A stretch of DNA of 64,000 bases from Modestobacter roseus (GTDB lineage: Bacteria > Actinomycetota > Actinomycetes > Mycobacteriales > Geodermatophilaceae): assembly GCF_007994135.1 (NCBI RefSeq), contig NZ_VLKF01000001.1:2914001-2978000 (forward strand). Reading direction: 5' to 3'. Below the pieces are notes generated by a model. That model had not been told where the DNA came from, did no database searches, and worked only from the letters and a program-made list of their open reading frames with translations. The position numbers and the translations under genes are program-made. This document shows positions 28,375 through 39,116 of this stretch, one piece after another (positions within the stretch are counted from its first letter, which is position 1; the number at the start of each line of letters is the position of its first letter).

Positions 28375-29672
28375 GCAGCACGCGAGCCCGGGACGACGCC
28401 TCGGTGGCGGCCGCCGTCGACCCCGACTACCCCATCGACCCGGTCCCCACCGCGGCGCGCAAGTCGCTGTTCTCCCTGGCGATCGTGCTGCTGGGCTTCA
28501 CCTTCTTCACCCCGACGATGCTCGCCGGCGCGCAGGTGGGGACGGCGTTCGCCGCCGGCTCGCTGTTCTGGGTGCTGCTGCTCGGCAGCCTCGTCCTCGG
28601 CGTCTACGTGGCGGTGATCGGCGGCATCGGTGCCCGCACCGGGCTCACCACGGTGATGATGTGCCGCTACTCGCTCGGCACGGCCGGCTCCAAGCTCGCC
28701 TCGGTGCTGCTGGGCGGCACCCAGGTCGGTTGGTACGGCGTCACGGTCGCCACCCTGGCCGGCCTCGTCGCGAGCGCGCTGGAGTGGCAGGGCCGCGGCG
28801 CGGAGATCGCGCTGATGCTGGCCGGTGGCGCGGTCATGGGCGTGACCGCCTACGTCGGCTACGCCGGCATGTACGCCCTGTCGGTCGTGTCGGTGCCGCT
28901 GATGCTGGCCCTGGCCGGCTGGGTGACGTGGCGCTCGCTGGACGAGGTGGGCGGCTGGAGCGGACTGGCCGGCATCGAACCCACGAGCTCGATGACGATC
29001 GCGGTGGCGGTCACCGTCATCGTGGGCACGTTCGTCTCCGGGGGCACCCAGGCGCCGAACTGGACGCGGTTCGCCCGCACACCGCGCAGCGGCTTCTGGG
29101 CCTGCCTGGTCGCCTTCCTGGTCGGCGAGTTCCTCATGCTGTTCTTCGGTGCCATCGGGGCGCTGTCCTTCGGCGAGGGCGACTTCGTGCTCGTGCTGTA
29201 CCAGCTGGGCCTGGTCGGCTGGGGGCTGGTCTTCCTGGTCGCCAACCTGTGGACCACCAACGACAACACCGCCTACAACTTCGGCGTCGCCGGCGCGGAG
29301 CTGGCGAACTCACGGTCCAAGAAGCCGTTCGTCGTCGGTGGGGTGGTGCTGGGCACCCTGCTCGCCGTCACCGGCATCTACGACAACCTCATCGAGTACC
29401 TGGTGTGGCTGGGGATCCTCGTCCCACCGCTCGGCGGCGTCGTGATCGGCGACCACTTCGCCCGCTGGCGCGCAGGGATGACCGTGCCGGCCGGCCGCCT
29501 GCCGGCCGTCGAGTGGCGGAACGTCGCCGTCTACGCCGTCGCCGCCCTCGCCGCGTGGTGGAGCAACGAGGCGGAGTGGTTCATCCCACCGGTCGTGGGG
29601 GTCGTGCTGGCGGTCGCCGGGACCTTCGCCGTGCAGCGTCGGCGACGTCCCCAGATGACACCGGCCGGGTGA
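28371..29672 (+). CDS. NCS1-family purine/cytosine permease (CodB-like)
   Basis: 433 residues with about twelve hydrophobic helices. FFTPTMLAGAQVGTAF, the GGIGARTGLTTVMMCRYSLGTAGSK segment and WTTNDNTAYNFGVAGAELAN match the CodB branch of NCS1 transporters, which import nucleobases with protons or sodium. The ATG start overlaps the deaminase stop. The PucR-type regulator across the divergent region probably controls both. Confidence 0.88.
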   Translation: MSSTRARDDASVAAAVDPDYPIDPVPTAARKSLFSLAIVLLGFTFFTPTMLAGAQVGTAFAAGSLFWVLLLGSLVLGVYVAVIGGIGARTGLTTVMMCRYSLGTAGSKLASVLLGGTQVGWYGVTVATLAGLVASALEWQGRGAEIALMLAGGAVMGVTAYVGYAGMYALSVVSVPLMLALAGWVTWRSLDEVGGWSGLAGIEPTSSMTIAVAVTVIVGTFVSGGTQAPNWTRFARTPRSGFWACLVAFLVGEFLMLFFGAIGALSFGEGDFVLVLYQLGLVGWGLVFLVANLWTTNDNTAYNFGVAGAELANSRSKKPFVVGGVVLGTLLAVTGIYDNLIEYLVWLGILVPPLGGVVIGDHFARWRAGMTVPAGRLPAVEWRNVAVYAVAALAAWWSNEAEWFIPPVVGVVLAVAGTFAVQRRRRPQMTPAG

Positions 29673-29710
29673 TCCGACCGACCGGCCTGCGGACGTGTGG
29701 CCCGACCGGG

Positions 29711-29716
29711 CAGGAT
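29711..29716 (+). promoter_or_regulatory. -10 box for leaderless two-repeat protein gene
   Basis: CAGGAT, then GGGCGG, then the GTG at 29723. Confidence 0.5.
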
Positions 29717-29722
29717 GGGCGG

Positions 29723-31177
29723 GTGGCCAGGCCCAGCATCGTCCCCATCGCCCTCACTCTCGACGACCGCACCGGCTACACGCTCTGGGCTCCTCCCTGG
29801 GAGGAGGACGGCGAGGAGTGGCAGGCGTTCCTCGGCAGCACGGTCGACGTGCCCGCCGACCTCAACGACGACGACCCCGAGGACGGCGTCACCAAGGCCG
29901 TCGTGCACCTGTTCCCCTCCCCCGCTGCCCTGGCGGCCTTCTGCCGCACCAGCACCGACCACGACCTGGCCGACCACCCGGTCTGGCCGGTCGTCGCCGG
30001 GCTCGACGCCGGTGACCTCACCCCCGACGAGGACCACCGGTTCGACCTCGACGGCGTCTACGACGTGGTCGCGGAGAACCCGGACCGCTGGGCGGTCGAC
30101 GAGCTGGCCGCCGTCGTCGACGTCGTCGGCCGCATCGCCGAGTGCTGCGACACCACCGACGACGAGGACGACCTGCTCGACGACGACGAGACCGAGTTCG
30201 AGTCCGTCGCCGAGCTGGTCGCCCGCCCCGAGGTGGCCGCGCTGCCCCTCGGCGTGCAGGCGTTCCTCGGCCGCACCGGTGAGGAGTCGTGGCAGCGGCT
30301 GGGCACCGCCATCGACGAGCTGTGGGAGGACGTGCTCGAGGAGCTCGACGACCACCTGGACTGGACCGGCGCGGGCCGGGTCTCCACCGACGACTACCCG
30401 TCGGCCGCCGAGGAGGCGGAGGCCCGCGCGGCCGAGCCCGACGACGACGAGGACGACGTCGACCTGGTCGACGAGGACGACACCGCCCGCCCGGCCGTGG
30501 CCGGGGCCGGCGCGCAGCGCCAGCCCGCCGGGTCCACCGCTGCCGCGCCGGGCGTGCAGACCACCGGCACCCGGGACATCCGCGGTGGCAGCCGGCTGAC
30601 CGCCAGCCCCGCCGCGGTCGCCGCCGCCCAGGAGTTCTGGGAGGCCGTGGGCATCCTCCCCGTCGAACTCGTCGTCCCCGAGGGCGCCGGCCTGACCCTC
30701 CGCTGCTACGTGGAGGACCGGGCCCGGTTCCTCGGCCGGGACGGGCAGGTCTTCCTGTTCCCCTCCCCGGTCGAGCTGGCCCGGTTCTGCTCCTCCGACG
30801 AGCGCCACGACCTCACCGGCATCGCCTCCTGGCCGGAGGTGGCCGACACCGACGTCCTGCCGCTGCCGGCCGACCAGGACCGCTACGACCTCACCGTGCT
30901 CGCCGAGGTGCTGCGCGAGGTCGTCGGCGGGGCGGGCGGGCTGGTGCAGCACGAGGCGCTCGAGCAGCCGGTGGAGGGCGTGCGCGACGTCGCCGAGTAC
31001 GCCGGGCTCGCCCGGGTGGAGCAGTTGCTCACCGGCGACACCCCGCTGGGTCGCGCCGTCGCCCGCAGCGAGTCCGACCCGTCGGCGCCGCTGCCGGCCT
31101 CGGACGCCGCCGTGCTGGCCAGCACCTGGGACGAGGTCGTCACCGAGGTCAGCGGGGTGCTGCGCTTCCGCGAGTGA
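29723..31177 (+). CDS. Acidic protein of unknown function with two copies of an uncharacterised domain
   Basis: 484 residues, no signal peptide or membrane helix. Repeat 1 (about 15-150) contains HLFPSPAALAAFCRT, HDLADHPVWPVV and DLDGVYDVV. Repeat 2 (about 325-425) contains LFPSPVELARFCSS, HDLTGIASWPEV and DLTVLAEVL with the same spacing. A very acidic linker (runs such as DDDEDDVDLVDEDD) joins them and includes an unstructured alanine/glutamine/proline stretch. I do not recognise the family. The gene stands alone, has its own probable leaderless promoter, and ends at a strong terminator. Confidence 0.75.
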   Translation: MARPSIVPIALTLDDRTGYTLWAPPWEEDGEEWQAFLGSTVDVPADLNDDDPEDGVTKAVVHLFPSPAALAAFCRTSTDHDLADHPVWPVVAGLDAGDLTPDEDHRFDLDGVYDVVAENPDRWAVDELAAVVDVVGRIAECCDTTDDEDDLLDDDETEFESVAELVARPEVAALPLGVQAFLGRTGEESWQRLGTAIDELWEDVLEELDDHLDWTGAGRVSTDDYPSAAEEAEARAAEPDDDEDDVDLVDEDDTARPAVAGAGAQRQPAGSTAAAPGVQTTGTRDIRGGSRLTASPAAVAAAQEFWEAVGILPVELVVPEGAGLTLRCYVEDRARFLGRDGQVFLFPSPVELARFCSSDERHDLTGIASWPEVADTDVLPLPADQDRYDLTVLAEVLREVVGGAGGLVQHEALEQPVEGVRDVAEYAGLARVEQLLTGDTPLGRAVARSESDPSAPLPASDAAVLASTWDEVVTEVSGVLRFRE

Positions 31178-31210
31178 CGCGCCGTCCCGCTCCCCGCGGG
31201 GTCACCCACG

Positions 31211-31257
31211 AACGGCAACGGCCGGCCCCCGCGGTGCGGGGGCCGGCCGTTGCCGTT
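31211..31257. terminator. Strong bidirectional hairpin terminator
   Basis: A perfect 22-base-pair stem (arms 31211-31232 and 31236-31257) with a three-base GGT loop lies between two convergent genes. There is no T-run, as is usual in this kind of genome. Confidence 0.85.
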
Positions 31258-31289
31258 GCTCGCCCGTCCCTCAGGGGACGGGCCTGACC

Positions 31290-32912
31290 TCAGTAGGAGC
31301 GGGCCGGGCGCGAGGGCCGGCCGCCGGAGCGCTGCCCCTCGCTGGAACCGCGGTAGCCACCGGTGCGCCGGTCGCCGCCACCGGAACGATCCCGATCGCC
31401 GTAGGAGCGCTCGCCCGAGGGGCGGTCACCGTACGAGCGGTCGCGGTCACCGGAGGGACGGCCGGCGGAGCGATCCCGATCGCCGTAGGAGCGCTCGCCC
31501 GAGGGGCGGTCTCCGTACGTGCGGTCGCGGTCGCCGGAAGGACGACGGGGGCCACCGCGGTAGCCACCGGGACGCTCGCCCGAGGGGCGGCGCCCGCCGG
31601 AGCCACCGGCCGGACGGCGCGACTCGCGCACCGGACGGACGATCGGCTCCACGAAGGTGCCACCCGCGACCAGGTCGCTGATCGCGGTGTCACCCGGACG
31701 GATCCGGGAGACCTGCGGGTCGACCTTGGCCTGACGGAACCGGCGCTTGGACTGCCCCACCTGGTCGGGGAGCAGCAGCGAGACGACGACACCCGCGGCA
31801 CCGGCGCGCGCGGTGCGGCCGGAGCGGTGCAGGTAGGTCTTGTGGTCGGCCGGCGGGTCGTAGTGCAGCACAAGCGACACGTCGTCGACGTGGATGCCAC
31901 GCGCGGCGACGTCGGTGGCCACCAGCACCGGGCTGCGGGCGTCGGTGAACGCCTCCAGGGCACGGCGGCGCGCGGACTGCGGCAGCCCGCCGTGGATGGC
32001 CTCGGCGGAGATGCCGACGGCCTGCAGGTTGCCGGCCAGCCGGTCGGCCCCGTGCTGGGTGCGCACGAAGATGATGATCCGGCCCGGACGGGCGGCCATC
32101 GCCTCGGTGACCTTCAGCTTGTCCGGGAAGGACACGCTGTAGGCCAGGTGCTCGGCCTGCGGACCGGAGTCGGCGGCCTTGACGACCTCGTGCCGCGCCG
32201 GGTCCTTGAGGTAACGGCGGACCAGGGTGTCGACCTCGCCGTCCAGGGTGGCCGAGAACAGCAGCCGCTGGGCGTCCGAGCGGGTCTGGTCGAGCAGCTC
32301 CTTGACCACCGGCAGGAAGCCGAGGTCGGACATGAAGTCCGCCTCGTCGATGATCGAGACGGCGACCTCGGAGAGGGTCGTCTCGCCCTGGTTGATCAGG
32401 TCCTGCAGCCGGCCGGGGGTGGCGATGAGCACGTCGACCCCACGACGGAGCTGCTGGATCTGGCGGTACATCGAGGCGCCGCCGTAGACGGCGGCCAGCT
32501 GGACGCCGACCGACTGCCCGAGCGGGGCCAGGTTGTCGTGCACCTGCTGGGCCAGCTCGCGGGTCGGCACGAGGATCAGGCCGCGCGGCGCGCGGCGGCC
32601 CTGCTGGACGTCGTCGCCGAGGCGGGCGAGCAGCGGCAGGCCGAAGGCCAGCGTCTTGCCCGAGCCGGTGGCGGCCTTGCCGAGCACGTCGCGCCCGGCG
32701 AGGGCGTCCGGCAGGGCGGAGGTCTGGATGGCGAACGGGTGGCGGATGCCCTTGCGCTCCAGCGCGGTGACCAGGCCCTGGGGCAGGCCCAGCTGGGCGA
32801 AGGTCGGGCCGGTGGGCTCGGGGGCCTCGACCGGGGTCACGGCAGCGGCCGTGACGTCGTCGGGGGTGTTCTCAGGGGTGGTGCGGGTGTCGACAGAGTC
32901 GAACGAGGACAA
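31290..32912 (-). CDS. DEAD-box RNA helicase with an arginine/glycine-rich tail
   Basis: 540 residues. Motifs in order: Q motif (PFAIQTSALP), I (ATGSGKT), Ia (PTRELAQQ), Ib (TPGRLQ), II as DEAD in IIDEADFMSDLG, III (SAT), V (ATDVAARGIHVDD), VI (HRSGRTARAG). The last 130 or so residues are a disordered SYGDRDR/RPSGER repeat tail likely to bind RNA. The start is an unusual TTG at 32912, supported by GGAG eight bases upstream. It probably remodels structured RNA or ribosome precursors (DeaD/RhlE type). Confidence 0.93.
   Translation of the reverse strand: MSSFDSVDTRTTPENTPDDVTAAAVTPVEAPEPTGPTFAQLGLPQGLVTALERKGIRHPFAIQTSALPDALAGRDVLGKAATGSGKTLAFGLPLLARLGDDVQQGRRAPRGLILVPTRELAQQVHDNLAPLGQSVGVQLAAVYGGASMYRQIQQLRRGVDVLIATPGRLQDLINQGETTLSEVAVSIIDEADFMSDLGFLPVVKELLDQTRSDAQRLLFSATLDGEVDTLVRRYLKDPARHEVVKAADSGPQAEHLAYSVSFPDKLKVTEAMAARPGRIIIFVRTQHGADRLAGNLQAVGISAEAIHGGLPQSARRRALEAFTDARSPVLVATDVAARGIHVDDVSLVLHYDPPADHKTYLHRSGRTARAGAAGVVVSLLLPDQVGQSKRRFRQAKVDPQVSRIRPGDTAISDLVAGGTFVEPIVRPVRESRRPAGGSGGRRPSGERPGGYRGGPRRPSGDRDRTYGDRPSGERSYGDRDRSAGRPSGDRDRSYGDRPSGERSYGDRDRSGGGDRRTGGYRGSSEGQRSGGRPSRPARSY
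31387..31554 (-). repeat. Two 84-bp direct repeats inside the helicase tail
   Basis: Near-identical copies at 31387-31470 and 31471-31554 each encode 28 codons of the arginine-, aspartate- and serine-rich tail. The 84-base period keeps frame. Confidence 0.75.
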
Positions 32913-33033
32913 GCGGGAACTCCGATACAGATCGGTGCGCGTCCCGTGGTGATGCCGGGCGCCGGGGAACCGACGCCCACACTGGTGATCGCCGCCGTCT
33001 GCGATGACGCGTGATCTGCACGGATGCGCTGTG

Positions 33034-33053
33034 CCCGGGCAGGACCGCCCGGG
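33034..33053. other. Hairpin in the long leader of the DEAD-box helicase gene
   Basis: CCCGGGC and GCCCGGG flank a six-base loop about 120 bases upstream of the TTG start. A TAACCT hexamer farther out on the minus strand could be the -10, implying a leader of about 170-190 bases. Long structured leaders are common for cold-inducible helicases. No uORF is evident. Confidence 0.35.
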
Positions 33054-33121
33054 AGGATGACCGGCACACTCACCGGCACGGTCAGGTTAGCAGCGCGACG
33101 GCCATCGGCATTCCCGAGCGC

Positions 33122-33136
33122 CCGGAGTTCCTCCGG
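33122..33136 (-). terminator. Short hairpin after add
   Basis: CCGGAG-TTC-CTCCGG begins eight bases downstream of the add stop codon. The stem is only six base pairs and there is no T-run. Confidence 0.35.
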
Positions 33137-33143
33137 CCGGGGG

Positions 33144-34220
33144 TCAGCCGCGCAGGGCGGCGTAGCCGGGGCGGAGCACCTCGGTGAGCAGCCGGTCGCG
33201 CTCGGCCGGGTCGACGAACGCCCCGGTCAGCGCGCGTTCGGCGACCGTCTGCACGTCGTCCCACCCCCAGCCGAAGGTGTCCACGACCGCGGTCAGCTCG
33301 CTGCTGGCCGAGACCCCGCTCATCAGCCGGTTGTCGGTGTTGAGGGTCACGGCGAAGCCGGCCCGGTGCAGCCGGTCGACCGGGTGGTCGGCCAGCGACG
33401 GGTAGGCGCCGGTCTGCACGTTGGACGACGGCGCGACCTCCAGCGGCACCTGCGCGTCGCGGACCCGCTGCGCGACCGGGCCCAGCGGGCCGCCGTCCGG
33501 CACCTCGTCGGCGATGCGCACCCCGTGGCCCAGCCGCTCGGCGCGGGCGCCGTCCAGCGCGGCGGCGATCGAGCCGATCCCGGCGGCCTCCCCCGCGTGG
33601 ACCGTGCGGTGCGCGCCGGCCCGGTCCAGCACGGCGATCGCCTCCGGGATGCGGTCCGGCGGGAAGCCGTCCTCGGGGCCGGCCAGGTCGAACCCGACGA
33701 CGCCCGCACCCCGGTGCCGGACGACCTGCTCGGCGACCTCGACCCAGCGGTCGGCCTGGCGCATCGCGCACAGCAGGGTGCCGACGACGATCGGGGTGCC
33801 GGTGGCCGCCGCCTCCCGGGCGCCCTGGGCGTAACCGTCGAGCATCGCCTCGACCACCTCGTCCAGCGACATCCGCCCGTCGGTGAGCAGCTCCGGCGCC
33901 ATCCGCACCTCGGCGTAGACGACGCCGTCGGCGGCCAGGTCGAGGGCGCACTCCCGGGCCACCCGCTGCACCGCCTCCGGGCGCTGCAGCACCGCGACGG
34001 TGTGCGCGAAGGTCTCCAGGTAGCGCGGCAGCGACCCGGAGTCGGCCGCCTCGCGGAACCAGCGGCCGAGCGCGTCGGGCTCGTCCGCCGGCAGGTCGCG
34101 GTACCCGGCCTCGTCGGCGAGCTCCAGCACCGTCTGCGGCCGCAGCCCGCCGTCCAGGTGGTCGTGCAGCAGCACCTTCGGCGCACGGGCGAGGTTCTCA
34201 GCGGTCAGCGGGGCGGCCAT
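33144..34220 (-). CDS. add: Adenosine deaminase
   Basis: 358 residues. It deaminates (deoxy)adenosine to (deoxy)inosine, a substrate for the purine nucleoside phosphorylase in this window. Metal and catalytic residues are visible as LHDHLDGGLRP (HxH), HAGEAAG (His-Ala-Gly-Glu), ERLGHGVRI and NTDNRLMSG. The ATG at 34220 follows CAGGAT by six bases, so it is probably leaderless and transcribed independently of the upstream transporter. The order add-deoA-cdd is the conserved mycobacterial one, here interrupted by an ABC exporter. Confidence 0.95.
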   Translation of the reverse strand: MAAPLTAENLARAPKVLLHDHLDGGLRPQTVLELADEAGYRDLPADEPDALGRWFREAADSGSLPRYLETFAHTVAVLQRPEAVQRVARECALDLAADGVVYAEVRMAPELLTDGRMSLDEVVEAMLDGYAQGAREAAATGTPIVVGTLLCAMRQADRWVEVAEQVVRHRGAGVVGFDLAGPEDGFPPDRIPEAIAVLDRAGAHRTVHAGEAAGIGSIAAALDGARAERLGHGVRIADEVPDGGPLGPVAQRVRDAQVPLEVAPSSNVQTGAYPSLADHPVDRLHRAGFAVTLNTDNRLMSGVSASSELTAVVDTFGWGWDDVQTVAERALTGAFVDPAERDRLLTEVLRPGYAALRG

Positions 34221-34226
34221 GGGGTG

Positions 34227-34232
34227 ATCCTG
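34227..34232 (-). promoter_or_regulatory. -10 box for leaderless add
   Basis: CAGGAT on the minus strand, six bases before the ATG. Confidence 0.5.
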
Positions 34233-34292
34233 CCCAACGGTGCGATGACACGCGGAGCCGGGGACGGGTACGGACCCCGCCCGTCAGGGCGT

Positions 34293-34336
34293 CCGGAGTC
34301 GGGTCGCGGGGCCGGAGGCTCCCGACCCGACTCCGG
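34293..34336 (-). terminator. Hairpin after the ABC-2 exporter genes
   Basis: A perfect 14-base-pair stem (arms 34293-34306 and 34323-34336) lies about 65 bases past the permease stop and before the add promoter. It separates the two transcription units. Confidence 0.65.
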
Positions 34337-34399
34337 GGAACGGCTCAGCGCGGCCGGGGGACGCCTCCTGGCCGCGGTGCGGCCCGGAGGGCCGCTGTG

Positions 34400-35209
34400 T
34401 CATCTCCGGTCCTGCCAGCGGAAGGTGCGCACGCAGAGCACCAGGCCGACGACGCACCAGATGCCCAGCACCAGGGCGACCCGGCCCAGCTCCCAGGTGC
34501 CGGCCGGCTCGGCGGCCGCCAGCGCGTCGGGCAGGAAGACCGACCGCAGCCCCTGCGCCATCCACTTCAGCGGGAACAGGGCCGCGATCGTCTGCAGCCA
34601 GGTGGGCACCTCGCTGAACTGGAAGAACACCCCGGAGATGAACTGGAGCACCAGCGCGATCGGGGTCACCGTGGCCGACGCCGACCGGCCGTTGCGGGCC
34701 AGGCTGGAGACCGCGATGCCCAGCAGCGTGCAGGCCGCCGAGCCGAGCCCGGCGACCCAGGCGAAGGTCAGCCAGTCGGTGCCCGAGGGCAGCGCGACGT
34801 CGTAGAAGACGACGCCGATCACCAGCAGGATCGCCACGATCGCCAGGGTGACGACGAGGACCTGCACGACCTTGCCGACGAAGTAGGCGCTCTTGGGCAT
34901 CGGCGTGCCGGCCAGACCCTTGAGCGTGCCGTCGGAGCGCTCGGTGGCGATGCTGATCGCCATGTTCTGCAGGCTGGCGCCGAGGATCCCGGCGGCGATC
35001 ACCCCGGCCATGAAGTACTGGGTGAAGCTGACCCCGGATCCCAGGTCGTAGTCGAGCACCGCGCCGAAGACCAGCAGCAGGATGACCGGGAACATCAGCG
35101 TGAAGACGACGGACTCGCGCTGGCGGAAGAACTCCTTGAGCTCGACCCCCGCCCGGGTCCGGCAGACGCCGGCGATCGACGGCAGCGAGCGCTCCGTGGT
35201 GGCCGTCAT
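34400..35209 (-). CDS. ABC-2 type exporter permease
   Basis: 269 residues with six hydrophobic helices. LKEFFRQRESVVFTLMFPVILLLVFG and ATERSDGTLKGLAGTPMPKSAYFVGKV are typical of DrrB/YhcI-like ABC-2 permeases. It pairs with the ATPase immediately upstream through an ATGA overlap. The substrate may be a drug, lipid or glycan and is unknown. Confidence 0.88.
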   Translation of the reverse strand: MTATTERSLPSIAGVCRTRAGVELKEFFRQRESVVFTLMFPVILLLVFGAVLDYDLGSGVSFTQYFMAGVIAAGILGASLQNMAISIATERSDGTLKGLAGTPMPKSAYFVGKVVQVLVVTLAIVAILLVIGVVFYDVALPSGTDWLTFAWVAGLGSAACTLLGIAVSSLARNGRSASATVTPIALVLQFISGVFFQFSEVPTWLQTIAALFPLKWMAQGLRSVFLPDALAAAEPAGTWELGRVALVLGIWCVVGLVLCVRTFRWQDRR

Positions 35210-36105
35210 GCCGGCTCTCCGATCATCTTCAGGTAGACGTCCTCGAGCGTGGGGCGGGCGACGGCCAGGTCGGGCACCTCACCGGGGAACCGGGCGGCGA
35301 GCCCGGCGACGAACGCCGTCGGGGTGGCGGTCTCGGCCACCCGGCGGGCGCCGTCCTCGGTCCAGCTGACGACGGCGGGCGCGGTCCCCCGCCCACCGAG
35401 CTCGGCCGGGACGGCGACCTCGACCAGCCGGCCGCGGGCGATCACACCCACCCGGTCGGCCAGCTCCTCGGCCTCGTCCAGGTAGTGGGTGGTGAGCAGC
35501 ATCGTGGTGCCCAGGTCGCGCAGCGACCGGATCAGCGACCAGAACTGCCGGCGGGCCTCCGGGTCGAAGCCGGTCGTCGGCTCGTCCAGGAACAGCAGCC
35601 GGGGGCGGCCGACGATGCCGAGTGCGACGTCGAGGCGGCGGCGCTGGCCGCCGGAGAGGGTGCGGCCGCGGGAGCCCGCCTTCTCGGTGAGCCCGACCAG
35701 CTCCAGCACCTCGTCGGGGTCGCGCGGGTCGGCGTAGTAGGACGCCTGGGCGCGCAGCAGCTCGCGGCAGGTCAGCTGGCTGTCCCCGGCACCGGACTGC
35801 AGCACGATGCCCAGCTCGCCCTTCCAGGCCCGCCCCCCGGCGGCCGGGTCGACGCCGAGCACCCGGACGTCGCCGCCGTCACGGCTGCGGTAGCCCTCCA
35901 GCACCTCGACGGTGGTGGTCTTGCCGGCGCCGTTGGGTCCCAGCAGCGCGAAGATCTCCCCGCGCCGGATGTCCAGGTCCAGGCCGTCGACGGCCGCGCG
36001 GTCCCCGTAGCGCTTGACCAGGCCGCGCACCGAGATGGCGGCGTCCGGGTCCAGCGGCGGCGCCACGGCCGCGCCGGTGGCGGGGAGGAGCGAGTCCTTC
36101 TGCAC
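35206..36105 (-). CDS. ABC exporter ATP-binding protein (DrrA-like)
   Basis: 299 residues from GTG at 36105. Walker A LLGPNGAGKTTT, signature TLSGGQRRRLDVA, Walker B LLFLDEPTTGFDPEARR and the H-loop TTHYLDEAEELADRV are complete, followed by a DrrA-type C-terminal region. An alternative GTG at 36129 is in frame; 36105 is preferred because GGTGGAGG precedes it, though the spacing is long. It lies 53 bases beyond deoA and may be read through from the nucleoside operon. Confidence 0.88.
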   Translation of the reverse strand: MQKDSLLPATGAAVAPPLDPDAAISVRGLVKRYGDRAAVDGLDLDIRRGEIFALLGPNGAGKTTTVEVLEGYRSRDGGDVRVLGVDPAAGGRAWKGELGIVLQSGAGDSQLTCRELLRAQASYYADPRDPDEVLELVGLTEKAGSRGRTLSGGQRRRLDVALGIVGRPRLLFLDEPTTGFDPEARRQFWSLIRSLRDLGTTMLLTTHYLDEAEELADRVGVIARGRLVEVAVPAELGGRGTAPAVVSWTEDGARRVAETATPTAFVAGLAARFPGEVPDLAVARPTLEDVYLKMIGEPA

Positions 36106-36158
36106 GAGGGGACAGTGTCCTCCACCCACCTGTGCGACCGGGCGCCGGGGCGCGCCGC

Positions 36159-37438
<1,280 letters not shown>

Positions 37439-37442
<4 letters not shown>

Positions 37443-37843
37443 CGGGACGCCGCCTTCACGAGATCGTCGGGACCGAAGGCGTCGGGCAGCACGTCGCTCA
37501 TCGGCACGATGCCCAGCGACACCGTCTCGATGAGCATGTCCGCACCCCCGTGCTCCCACAGCAGCTGCCGGCAGCGACCGCAGGGCATCAGCGGCTGCCC
37601 GTCGCCGCCGACGCAGGCGACGGCGACCAGCCGGCCGCCCCCGGAGCGGGCCAGGTCGCTGACCATGCCGCACTCGGCGCACAGGCCCAGGCCGTAGGAG
37701 GCGTTCTCCACGTTGCAGCCGGTGACCACCCGGCCGTCGTCGACCAGACCGGCCACCCCCACCGGGAACTTCGAGTAGGGGGCGTACGCGTGCGTCATCG
37801 CCTCCCGGGCCGAGGCCCGCAGGGCGTCCCAGTCGACGTCCAT
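37439..37843 (-). CDS. cdd: Cytidine deaminase
   Basis: 134 residues, small tetrameric class. Zinc ligands are in LCAECGM (CAE) and MPCGRCRQLLWE (PC-x2-C); the substrate loop is NVENASYGLGLC. Cytidine and deoxycytidine become uridine and deoxyuridine for DeoA. The start ATG shares one base with the permease stop (TGATG). Confidence 0.95.
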
Positions 37844-39116
37844 CAGTGCTCTCCTCGTCGGTAGACCAGCCCGTCGGCCTTCGGCGGCCGCAGCCGTTGC
37901 GAGGCCAGCGACAGGACCAGCAGCGTGGTCAGGTGCGGGGTGAAGGAGACGATGCCCGGGGGCAGCTGGTCGATGGTGAGGAAGCCGGCCAGCGCTGCGG
38001 CACCGAACGCCACGGCGATCACCGCCTGCACGTAGCGGCGCCGGGTGGCCTGCCAGATCGCCACCCCCACCAGGATCACGGCGACGAGCAGCAGCAGCGC
38101 GACGACGGCGGTCCGGCTGCGCAGCTGCAGGGCGTCGGCGAAGCCGAACAGGCCGGCACCGGCGGCGAGCCCGCCCGGCCGCCAGTTGCCGAAGATCAGC
38201 GCGGCCAGGCCGATGAAGCCGCGGCCGTTGGTCTGCCCCTCGCGGTAGATGTTCGCGATGAAGACCAGGAAGACGCCGCCCAGCCCGGCCAGCATGCCGG
38301 AGATGACCACCGCGATGTACTTGAGCCGGTAGACCGGGACGCCGAGGGAGTCCGCCGCCGCCGGGTTCTCCCCGCAGGAGCGCAGCCGCAGGCCGAACGC
38401 GGTCCGCCAGAGCACCAGGTAGGCCGCCGGGACCATCAGCACCGCCAGCACGGTGAGCACACCGACCTCGTTGCTCACCCCGCGGAGCAGGCCGGCGAGG
38501 TCGCTGACCAGGAACCAGTGCCGGGACTCCAGGTCACCGAGCAGGTCGGGCCCGGAGGAGAGCACCGGCAGCGAGAGGCGCGGTGGGCTCGAGGACAGCG
38601 GCGGCGACTGGGTGACACCGCCGCCCGCGGCGTTGTCGGTGTAGAGCAGCTCGGAGAGGAAGCGGACGACGCCGGCGGCCAGGATGTTGATCGCCACACC
38701 GGAGACGACGTGGTCGACGCCGAAGGTGACGGTGGCGACCGCGTGCACCAGGCCACCGAGCGCCCCGAAGAGCGCGCCGCCGGCCAGCGCACCGACCCAG
38801 CCCCACTGGTACCCGGCCCAGCCGGCGCCCCAGGTGCCCAGGATCATCATGCCCTCGAGGCCGATGTTGACCACGCCCGCGCGCTCGGCGAACAGCCCAC
38901 CGAGGGCGACCAGCAGGAGCGGCACGGCGAGCAGCAGCGCGGCGCCGAAGGTGGACGACGACGTCAGCGCCTGCTGACCCGAGATCACCCGGACCGCGGA
39001 GAACAGCACCAGCAGCCCGACCAGCAGCCAGGTCACCCGGCGCGCCCGGCCACCGCCGAGGAACAGCTCGGTCACCGGCCCGCGGCCGGCGGAGGTGGGT
39101 ACGGCGGTTGCGGTGC

